DNA from: Gemmatimonadota bacterium
GTDB taxonomy: Bacteria; Gemmatimonadota; Gemmatimonadetes; Longimicrobiales; Gaopeijiaceae
NCBI GenBank assembly: GCA_029262115.1
Contig: JAJCZZ010000027.1
Location: 1 to 64,000, forward strand
Direction: 5' to 3'
DNA length: 64,000 nucleotides
In this document: one piece after another, positions 34,884-42,604 of the stretch
Position numbering within the stretch: position 1 is the stretch's first letter
Layout of the letters: the number at the start of each line of letters is the position of its first letter
Translations under genes and position numbers: made by a program
The notes under the pieces: generated by a model
The model's input: the letters and a program-made list of their open reading frames with translations, nothing else
Told to the model about the DNA's origin: nothing
Databases searched by the model: none

Positions 34884-35380
34884 CGGCGGATGAGCCCGAA
34901 AATGCCGGCCAGGATCGCTTCGACGGGTCCGGGCCCCCCGAAGTCCGGCTCGCCACCACTCCTTCCGTTCAACTGCTGGAGCACGAACGCGCCCGCGGCG
35001 ATCGCGACGACACCGGCCGCCATACCGGTCCTGCGACGATCCAGGGTCTTCAGCTCGAGCTCGAGAAAGGCCGCATCCGGGATCTCGACTCGCTGGTTGA
35101 GGGCGCCGGGCGTCCGGGCGCCCCCCTCCACATGAATCGGGATCTCCATGAGGAGCGCGGAGCCACGGTCCTCCACAACGGTCCCCTCGAAGATCCGTGC
35201 GTCGCGTTGGATGACCGCGTCGAGCGAATCCGCCCACGCACCCGCCACCCGCGCCCGCACCGTCTGACCGACGGTCAGATCCGTGGCCGATGTCGGCTGG
35301 AAGGTGTAGCAACCCGCTGTCCCGAGAAGACACATCGAGACGAGCGTGAATTGCCGCGTATGTAGACGGCGACTTTTCAT
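34880..35380 (-). CDS. SusCD-associated small lipoprotein (166 aa), locus 1 copy
   Basis: A signal peptide ends at lipobox TAGC followed by YTFQP. The mature domain opens TDLTVGQTVRARVAGAWADS and has the segments GTVVEDRGSALLMEIPI and FLELELKTLDRRRTGMAAGV, ending with a glycine-rich hydrophobic stretch (VVAIAAGAFVLQQL). The same architecture (Cys-x-(S/T)-(Y/F)-x-P, V-x-(P)GQxVR, a small beta domain, then R(T/G)...A...GV..hydrophobic tail) occurs in the 157-residue lipoprotein of SusCD locus 2 at 54430. I know no name for this family. It is the first gene of the locus. Confidence 0.75.
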   Translation of the reverse strand: MKSRRLHTRQFTLVSMCLLGTAGCYTFQPTSATDLTVGQTVRARVAGAWADSLDAVIQRDARIFEGTVVEDRGSALLMEIPIHVEGGARTPGALNQRVEIPDAAFLELELKTLDRRRTGMAAGVVAIAAGAFVLQQLNGRSGGEPDFGGPGPVEAILAGIFGLIRR

Positions 35381-35536
35381 ATACTAACGCGACGGAGGAA
35401 AGCGGCGCGGCGACTCTGATAAAGACGCACGGGAGGATGGAGAAGTTGCAGGGCTCGAGCGATTCGCGCCAATGGGTCGCTGGAATCCCACGCGAAAAAC
35501 CTCGTATTCTCCCTGGACCCCAACTCGGCCAACGTG

Positions 35537-37255
35537 ATGAATCGACCAATCCCGATCGAACGCTGCCCGGCGCGCCGGGTGCCGGGAAGAACCGGGGTGA
35601 CGTTCGGTCTGGTCCTCGTCTTGTCGACCATCGGCGCACGCGTCTGGGAGCCGACGACCTACGCCGACGACGTCGCGCCCATCCTCCGCGCAAAGTGCGT
35701 CGGTTGCCACCGGCCGGCAGGGGCAGCCCCCTTCAGCCTGGTCGAGTTCCAGGACGCCGCACGGCGATCCGCACGGATCGCCCTGGCCGCCCGCGAGGGA
35801 CGGATGCCACCGTGGCTGCCGGCATCGGACGGCCCCTCCTTCGTCGGTGCTCGCGGACTGACGGAGAGGGAGATTCGGATCCTGGAGCTCTGGAAAGAGG
35901 GCGGGGCACCCCCTGGCGACCTCGAGTCGCTCGCCCCCGTCGACCTGCCGACCGATAGCTGGGACCTCGGCGAGCCCGATCTGATCGTACCGCTCCCCCC
36001 CTTCACACTCCCGGGCGGAGCGAGCGACGTCTATCGGAATCTTGTGGTTCCGGTCCCGGTCGAGGGTCAGAGATGGGTGGCCAGCGCCCAACTGCGGCCA
36101 GGGTCGCGCCTCGTCCACCACGCCCGGATCATGGTCGACGACACCCGGTCGTCGGCCGTTCTCGCAGCCGAGGACGAGAGCGGCCCCGGCTTCGACGGGA
36201 TGTCCCTGGAGAGCGACGCCCGAAACCCCGATGGCCACTTCGTCGGGTGGACGCCAGGGCGTCGGGTCCTCCCGCCCCTCGAGGGGATGGCGTGGAGCGT
36301 AGACTCCGGGACCGACCTGGTCGCTCAACTCCACCTCAGGCCGACCCCCACCGATCAGCTCATCGAGGCCGAGGTCGGCTTGTGGTTCGCGGACGCCCCA
36401 CCCACCCGCCACCCCGTCGTCCTCGTGTTGACGTCCTACGACATCGACATCCCCCCGGGCGAATCCGAGTACGCGGTCACGACCGCGTATACCCTGCCCG
36501 TGCCGGTGGAGCTACTGAGCGTCTATCCGCACGCCCACTACCTTGGAAAGTCACTTCGAGCGATCGCGGTTCTGCCCGGGGGCAGGGAAGTGGAGTTGAT
36601 CGACATCCCGAAGTGGGACTTCGACTGGCAGGACGACTACCGGTACGAGGACCCGATCCGGCTTCCCGCGGGTGCCACCGTCGTCATGCAGTACACGTAC
36701 GACAACTCGGCGGACAATCCGAACAACCCGTCCGACCCGCCCCTGCGGGTGAGGTACGGATCGCGGGCGGTCGACGAGATGGCCGATCTGATCCTGCAGG
36801 TGCTTCCCCGGAACGGGACGGATCGGACCCGACTCGTCGAGCACCAGGCACTCGTCCACCGCTCCCAGGACCTCCAGTGGATCGCGTCCGCGTCCCTTTC
36901 CGAGGGGCGCGCCATGCTCCAGGAGGGTCGGCCCGGTGAGGCGGTTGAGCTCTTTCAGGACGCTCTGCAGGCCAGGCCCGACGATATCGAGGCCCTGCTG
37001 CTCCTGAGCCAAGCGTTCGGCGAGTCCGGTGATCCCAACGCTGCGCTCCTGATCGCCCAACGGGCCCTGAACGTGGCGCCCGCTCCCGATCCGCGCGTCG
37101 TGTCGGCGCTCGCGCAGGCGTGGTTCGGCAAAGGGGAAACCGACCGCGCCGTGGCATTCGGGCGGGAGGCGCTTCGGCTCGCAGAGGACACCGGCGACGC
37201 GGTGCTGGTCGCCTTGTTGGACGAGCGGTTGCGGAGCTACCTCGGCGGCCGATAA
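35537..37255 (+). CDS. Cytochrome c / copper type II ascorbate-dependent monooxygenase-like / TPR fusion
   Basis: After an N-terminal signal anchor, one heme site CVGCH sits at residues 54-58 in a cytochrome c-like domain ('YADDVAPILRAKCVGCHRP'). A two-lobed domain resembling peptidylglycine hydroxylating monooxygenase follows: His194-His195 (VHHARIMVDD), His266 (AQLHL) for the first copper and His332-x-His334 (YPHAHYLGK) with Met384 (VMQYTYDN) for the second. The C-terminal about 100 residues are TPR repeats (MLQEGRPGEAVELFQDALQA, EALLLLSQAFGESGDPNAAL). The combination suggests a periplasmic copper oxidase fed electrons by its own heme. The start is ATG 35537 (GTG 35534 possible). Confidence 0.82.
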   Translation: MNRPIPIERCPARRVPGRTGVTFGLVLVLSTIGARVWEPTTYADDVAPILRAKCVGCHRPAGAAPFSLVEFQDAARRSARIALAAREGRMPPWLPASDGPSFVGARGLTEREIRILELWKEGGAPPGDLESLAPVDLPTDSWDLGEPDLIVPLPPFTLPGGASDVYRNLVVPVPVEGQRWVASAQLRPGSRLVHHARIMVDDTRSSAVLAAEDESGPGFDGMSLESDARNPDGHFVGWTPGRRVLPPLEGMAWSVDSGTDLVAQLHLRPTPTDQLIEAEVGLWFADAPPTRHPVVLVLTSYDIDIPPGESEYAVTTAYTLPVPVELLSVYPHAHYLGKSLRAIAVLPGGREVELIDIPKWDFDWQDDYRYEDPIRLPAGATVVMQYTYDNSADNPNNPSDPPLRVRYGSRAVDEMADLILQVLPRNGTDRTRLVEHQALVHRSQDLQWIASASLSEGRAMLQEGRPGEAVELFQDALQARPDDIEALLLLSQAFGESGDPNAALLIAQRALNVAPAPDPRVVSALAQAWFGKGETDRAVAFGREALRLAEDTGDAVLVALLDERLRSYLGGR

Positions 37256-37296
37256 CCGACCCGGCCGTCCTCACGACCGAGTCGGCTGCCCGCACC

Positions 37297-39873
37297 TCAG
37301 TCACGGCGGCTCCCACCGATCGGGTCACCGGCCGGCAACTGAAGCGCCGGGGCCAGCATCGCGTTCTCCGGCCGCTCCTGCCACCGCCGGATGTCCTCGG
37401 CGACCAACCGCTGGTGATCGGACGCTCCGCCCATCCCTTCGAGTCGACCCGCCAGGTCGTCGAGTCGGGCCGCCAGCACCGCCCGCACCTCCGCGGGATT
37501 CCCGGCGGAGCCACCCTGGCGCATCATCTCGTCGACCACGGCCCGCTGGATGACGTTGAGAACCCTGCCTCGATACTCGCCCGCCGGCGCGGACGCGTTC
37601 CAGGTCGCGGCCATGACCCGGTCGGTGACCTCCGCCAGATCGGGGTAGTCTCCCATGGCGCCGTAGTTCACGAGACGCGCCATACGCGCGGGATGGAAGA
37701 TCTCGCCCACACTGAACGCCGCGGACGCCTCCACCGCCCCCAACGGGTCGAAGAGGAGCTGGGTGTTGCCCGGGAACGCCTCGCCCTGGTTGTACCGGTA
37801 CGCGGCCGGCGGCAGAAGGTCGAGCACCCGCTCCGGAATGGTCAGGAAGTCCACCGTCAGGGTGGACAGCACGGTCTCGAGCGCGTCCCGCTGCTCCTCA
37901 CCCGGAATGATCGTGATTGGCGTCTGGCCATCGCCTTTGACCGCGTTGCGATAGTCGGCACCTCCGAGGGACTGCACGGCCGACCGGAGTTGGAACCGGT
38001 GGTGCATGTACAGCGGAAGGAAGACGTACTCGAGCACCGAAATCGGCTCGCCCGTCCGGATCATGTCCGTGCCGAAGCGCTGCAGTCCGATGTTGCGGAC
38101 ACGGATCTCGTGCTTGAGGTGGTCCACGAGGTTCGAGCCGTTGTCCCACACGGAGGCGTACTGGTGGCCGGCACCGATGAAGTTGTTGTTGTTGTGGCCC
38201 ATGTAGATGAGGCCGCGGTCGACGCCGTCCTGCGCAATCCGCTCGAGCGCGGCCGGAACGTCCGTGCCAGCAGGAAAGTCGCGGTACAGCCAGTTGACCG
38301 ACAGTTCGTCGTACTCACCGATGCGCTGGACGTAGGCGTTCGACAGGTCCAGGTCGCCGTTGCCGTCGATCTCGACCAGAGGCGCCGGGTAGTCCATGAC
38401 GCTCTCCCGGTCGTACGCGCTGGCCATGTAGTTGTGCGGGAAGCCGAGCGTGTGGCCGACTTCGTGGGCGGAGAGCTGCCGGACCCGGTCCAGCGCCATC
38501 TCGACCGCATCGGACCCCTCAGCCACCTGGGCCAGGTATTCGAAGACCGGGGCGCCGGCGAGGTCACAGTCGCCATCGCCTTGCCACCGATCGCACGACG
38601 GGATCTCGAAATAGCCCCCGCCGTCGTCCGAGGCGATCCCTCCGGGGAAGGGAGCGACCATGCCGGAACCCATGAGGTAGTCCTGGCGCAGCCGGAGACT
38701 GCCGAGGTTCACCACGCCGCGGACGATCTCACCCGTGCGTGGATCAATGATCGAGTTGCCGTAGCTGTACCCGCGCGTGCTCCGGTGCGTCCAGTGGATG
38801 ATGTTGTAGCGAATGTCCTGCGGGTCCACCCCGGGAGGAAGGACCTCGACTAGGAACCCATCGATGTATCCGGCGGCCTCGAAGGCGTCGTTCCACCAAC
38901 TCGCCCCCTCGATCAGCGCGCTGAGAATCGGCTCGGGTGTACCCGGGTCGACGTAGTAGACGATCGGCTCGACCGGCTCGGACATGGCCGCACCCCGGTT
39001 CCGTGCCTCGATGCGGTGGCGGGCCGAAAGGCGCACCCGGAGGTCTTCGTCGATGGGCGTCGCGTAGTCCTGAATCGTGGGGCCGTTCACGCCCACGCGG
39101 GGATCCGCAAGGCGAGTCTCGAAGCCCGGCTCCGGCATCTTGATGAAGGAGTGGTGCTGACGAAGGCTCACCGCATCCGCGCTCGCTGCCACACCCCGTA
39201 CGAGGGATCCGGGTTGATCGCTGGTGAAGGTCAAAAGGGCCTCCACCTCGGTGTTCTCCGGAAACGACTGCGTGGCGGGGAGGTGGATCGCGCTCCGGCT
39301 CTTTTCGAGCTGGAAGCGACCCTGATTGCGCTGGGCGAGTGTCTCGATGACCCCGCGCGCGTCACGGAGGAAGAACGGCGTGGCGTCGACCAGTACGCTG
39401 CCGCCCGACTCGGCGGCGATGTCGAAGCCCCACTGTACCGAGGGGGCAAACGCGTCACGAACGGCCTGCACCTCGGTCGGGTTGTCGCTCTGCGCCCGGA
39501 ACTGGTAGTTCGGCTCCATGAGGAGGACACGTGGTCCCACCCGACGCGCTTCCAGAACGTGCGTGCCCCGAAGCTGACCGCGGTCGATGCCGACCGGGTT
39601 GGAGCCGAGCCCGGAACCCATCGAGATCTGGTAGAGGAACTCCGTGTCGAGTTGATCGATCTCCCAGAACAGCGACCCCGTCGACGCGTCCCAGTAGAGA
39701 TCGAAAAAGCCTCGGATCGCCTGCATCCCGGCCGTCTTCTCCGCGATGCTGGGAATGGAGGGTGTTTGGGCAGCGGCGGGCGCGGGACCGTCACCGGCCG
39801 TGAGGGCCAGCACCGCCGCCACGGCAGTGGCTCCAAAGCGCATCAGGCTCCACAACAAGCTCACTCGGGACAT
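37297..39873 (-). CDS. Secreted zinc metalloprotease (DUF5117/DUF5118 type)
   Basis: The 858-residue product has a signal peptide ending PAAAQ and a central metzincin-like zinc site HEVGHTLGFPHN near residue 470. Flanking segments (FDLYWDASTGSLFWEIDQLD, YYVDPGTPEPILSALIEGAS, GYSYGNSIIDPRTGEIVRG, LGGADYRNAVKGDGQTP) match large secreted metalloproteases with DUF5117, DUF5118 and DUF4953 domains found in Bacteroidota and Gemmatimonadota. It probably digests proteins outside the cell. ATG 39873 has AAGGAG upstream. The gene ends 41 bases from the convergent monooxygenase-fusion stop. Confidence 0.9.
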   Translation of the reverse strand: MSRVSLLWSLMRFGATAVAAVLALTAGDGPAPAAAQTPSIPSIAEKTAGMQAIRGFFDLYWDASTGSLFWEIDQLDTEFLYQISMGSGLGSNPVGIDRGQLRGTHVLEARRVGPRVLLMEPNYQFRAQSDNPTEVQAVRDAFAPSVQWGFDIAAESGGSVLVDATPFFLRDARGVIETLAQRNQGRFQLEKSRSAIHLPATQSFPENTEVEALLTFTSDQPGSLVRGVAASADAVSLRQHHSFIKMPEPGFETRLADPRVGVNGPTIQDYATPIDEDLRVRLSARHRIEARNRGAAMSEPVEPIVYYVDPGTPEPILSALIEGASWWNDAFEAAGYIDGFLVEVLPPGVDPQDIRYNIIHWTHRSTRGYSYGNSIIDPRTGEIVRGVVNLGSLRLRQDYLMGSGMVAPFPGGIASDDGGGYFEIPSCDRWQGDGDCDLAGAPVFEYLAQVAEGSDAVEMALDRVRQLSAHEVGHTLGFPHNYMASAYDRESVMDYPAPLVEIDGNGDLDLSNAYVQRIGEYDELSVNWLYRDFPAGTDVPAALERIAQDGVDRGLIYMGHNNNNFIGAGHQYASVWDNGSNLVDHLKHEIRVRNIGLQRFGTDMIRTGEPISVLEYVFLPLYMHHRFQLRSAVQSLGGADYRNAVKGDGQTPITIIPGEEQRDALETVLSTLTVDFLTIPERVLDLLPPAAYRYNQGEAFPGNTQLLFDPLGAVEASAAFSVGEIFHPARMARLVNYGAMGDYPDLAEVTDRVMAATWNASAPAGEYRGRVLNVIQRAVVDEMMRQGGSAGNPAEVRAVLAARLDDLAGRLEGMGGASDHQRLVAEDIRRWQERPENAMLAPALQLPAGDPIGGSRRD

Positions 39874-40009
39874 CGACGTTCTCCTTCGCGTGGTACCGAC
39901 CGAGCCGCCCCCTTCCTGAGACGACCCGAAGCTGGCCGAATCGGCCGGCGGACAAAGTATCCACCGGCCGTTCGTTCGACCATTGCCGTGCGAAGGCCGC
40001 GGCCTCGTC

Positions 40010-42424
40010 TCAGTCGCGCAGGGCCGAGGCCGGCGACACACCGGTGGCCCGACGGGCGGGCAACCATGTGGCAAGGACCGCGGCAGCCACGAGCGACGAG
40101 GCGATGGCGAGCGGATAGCCGAGCCCGAGGTCGGTTTCGAAGAGGTTCAGCGCGTTTCGCACTCCGGTGTACATCAGCCACGCCAGCGGGAGTCCCGCCG
40201 CCAGGCCGGTCCCCGCGAGGCCAAGCCCCGTACGTGTGACCATGCGCACGACGTTTCCTCGGCCGGCGCCCAAGGCCATCCGGATGCCAATTTCCCGGCG
40301 TTGCTGCGCGACGGCGTGGGCGAGCACCCCATAGATTCCGAGCGCGGCCAGAATGACCGCGATGCTCGCCAGCACCACCAGGAACAGTTGGATCGCGCGC
40401 GGTCCAGCCAGCGACTCCGCCACATGCTCGTCCAGGCTGCGCAGCGCCGCCACCGGCTGATCGGCCTCGACGGACCACACGGCCCGGCGAACGTCGGGGG
40501 CGAGCGCATTGGGCTCGCCCACCGTGCGGAGGGCAAATGCTACGCTTGCGCGGGGCGCCTGGCCGTTGGGCACGTAGAGTGCCTCGCCGCCGTTCCCAGC
40601 AAGTGCAATGCGGTCCTGCAGGATGTCCGAGACGACGCCCACGATCACCCGGGTGTCGTCCCGAAGGTGAAGCGTCCGGCCGATGGCGACCTCGCCCGGA
40701 AACTCGCGCTCGGCAAGGGCTCGGCTCACCACCACGACGGGCTGACTGGCCAGGTCGTCGGATGGGTCGAAAAGCCTCCCGGCCAGCAGAGGGATCTCCA
40801 TGGCGGAGAAATAGCCCGGGTTGACGACCTGGAGCGAAGCCCGCGCTTGTTCTTCCGGGGCGAGTTCGGGTCGACCGTCCACCGTGTACCGGGTGCCGGG
40901 ACTGAATTGGCCACGCGGGAGCGAGCTCATGAGCGCGACCCCCTCGACACCAACGACGTCCGCAAGAACGGCCTCCAGGTCACGCTGGTAGGCCGCGAGG
41001 GCCTCGGGTTCGTCATACCGACCGTCGAGGGCATTGATCTCGAAGGTCAGCAGGTGGTCCGCGCGGAAGCCAGGATCGTCTCCCGTAAGACGTTCGAACG
41101 CCTGGATCATGAAGCCCGCACCGGTCAACAGCGCCAGGGCCGCGGCGAATTCGCCAATCACGAAGATGTTCCGGAGACGCTTTCGACTACGCCCCACGGT
41201 ACCTCCCCGGCTTCCCTCCCCCAACGACTCCCGCAGGTCGCCTCGGGCCGCGTGCGCCGCCGGCGCCAGACCGAAAAGGAGTCCGGCCGCGAGGGCCACT
41301 CCTACCGACACGGCAACCACGGGAAGGCTGAGGACCGGAACCATGCTCCGGGGCATCTGGGGTGGCATGACCCCCTGGAGCCACGCGACGACGTAGTAGG
41401 CGAGCCCAACGCCCACCACGCCAGCGATCAGCCCGAGCGTCACGCTTTCCGTCAGAAGCTGCCGTAGGATACGCACCCGGCCGGCGCCCAGCGCGGTCCG
41501 CACTGCCATCTCCTTCTGTCGCCCCTCGGCGCGTCCCAGGAGGAGGTTGGCCACGTTCGCACAAGCGATCAGGAGTCCGAAAAGGGTGACGAAGGTGAGG
41601 ATCTTGACCAACTGCCGATCCGTGGTTCCCGGAAAGAACTCGGAGATGGACATCAAGCGGAGATCCCGACCGCGCTTGGCGTCGGGATACTCCGCCTGGA
41701 GCCGGGAGGACACGCCCGCGAGTTCCTGCTGGGCCACCTCGACGCTGGCCCCCGGCCCGAGACGCGCGAAGGCAAGGTACTGGTTCGCTCCACGCTGCTC
41801 CTCCTGATCCGAGAAGTCCGACGGACGAATCGCTTGGACGTCCGCGGGAACCATGTCGAAGGCTTCGGGCATCACTCCGATGACCGTGAAGGGCTGCCCG
41901 TCGAGCATAAGCGTCTGCCCCAGTGCGTCCCTTCGCCCGAAAAAGGCCCGCTGCCAAAAGGCATGGTGGAGTACCAGCACGTTCCCCCGCCCCTCGGCGC
42001 CCTCCTCCGGCAAGAAGCCCCGGCCGAACTCCGGGCGGGCTTCGAGCACGTCGAAAAGGCTCGGCGTGGCCACCGCCACGGTCACCCGCTCGGGCACATC
42101 CCGCCCCGAGAGGTTCGCGGTCTCGGTCGTGTATGCCGTCGCCGACTCGAAGGACGTCGACGCCGCCGCGTAGTCGCGGAAGTTGGGAATCGAGACACCT
42201 GCGGCGAGGTCCATGTTCTCGCCGGGTCGTGCTTCCCGAAGGACGACGAGCTCGTCCTGATCCGGGTACGGCATGGGTGAGAACAGGAAGCCGTCCAGGA
42301 TGGCGAACATCGAGGCGTTCGACGCAATGCCGAGGGCCAACGACAGCGCGGCAACGGTCGATACGACAGGAGTCCGCGCCAGCATGCGGAGACCGTACTT
42401 GAGATCGAGCAGGAGCGTGGACAT
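40010..42424 (-). CDS. FtsX-fold 'orphan' permease of ADOP type (804 aa)
   Basis: The protein has the duplicated MacB architecture: an N-terminal helix (ALSLALGIASNASMFAILDG), a periplasmic MacB_PCD-like domain, an FtsX triad of helices with LFGLLIACANVANLLLGRAE, a second helix and periplasmic domain (about 430-680), and a final FtsX triad with AVILAALGIYGVLAHAVAQQ and RREIGIRMALGAGRG. No ATPase is encoded beside it, matching the 'acidobacterial duplicated orphan permease' group. Its partner may be the MacB-like ATPase at 24.9 kb. The start lies divergent from a second ADOP. Confidence 0.88.
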   Translation of the reverse strand: MSTLLLDLKYGLRMLARTPVVSTVAALSLALGIASNASMFAILDGFLFSPMPYPDQDELVVLREARPGENMDLAAGVSIPNFRDYAAASTSFESATAYTTETANLSGRDVPERVTVAVATPSLFDVLEARPEFGRGFLPEEGAEGRGNVLVLHHAFWQRAFFGRRDALGQTLMLDGQPFTVIGVMPEAFDMVPADVQAIRPSDFSDQEEQRGANQYLAFARLGPGASVEVAQQELAGVSSRLQAEYPDAKRGRDLRLMSISEFFPGTTDRQLVKILTFVTLFGLLIACANVANLLLGRAEGRQKEMAVRTALGAGRVRILRQLLTESVTLGLIAGVVGVGLAYYVVAWLQGVMPPQMPRSMVPVLSLPVVAVSVGVALAAGLLFGLAPAAHAARGDLRESLGEGSRGGTVGRSRKRLRNIFVIGEFAAALALLTGAGFMIQAFERLTGDDPGFRADHLLTFEINALDGRYDEPEALAAYQRDLEAVLADVVGVEGVALMSSLPRGQFSPGTRYTVDGRPELAPEEQARASLQVVNPGYFSAMEIPLLAGRLFDPSDDLASQPVVVVSRALAEREFPGEVAIGRTLHLRDDTRVIVGVVSDILQDRIALAGNGGEALYVPNGQAPRASVAFALRTVGEPNALAPDVRRAVWSVEADQPVAALRSLDEHVAESLAGPRAIQLFLVVLASIAVILAALGIYGVLAHAVAQQRREIGIRMALGAGRGNVVRMVTRTGLGLAGTGLAAGLPLAWLMYTGVRNALNLFETDLGLGYPLAIASSLVAAAVLATWLPARRATGVSPASALRD

Positions 42425-42604
42425 AAGGTGCCGGGGGTTTGGGTCGTATGGGCGCCACTACGTCCCGCCACCCCCAATGGATTCGTGTGCCCCTCGCGAT
42501 CGTATGCGGCCCACATGTCCGGAAACCGTCGGCTCATACTCCCCGTAAGGCTTGCGTCAGCGTACGATTTCTCAATCGACCCTCCGCGAGTCCACAAGGC
42601 GCCA

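Noticed and set aside
37120-38853. A 577-codon plus-strand open frame
   Set aside because: Antisense to the zinc metalloprotease containing HEVGH; no motifs of its own.
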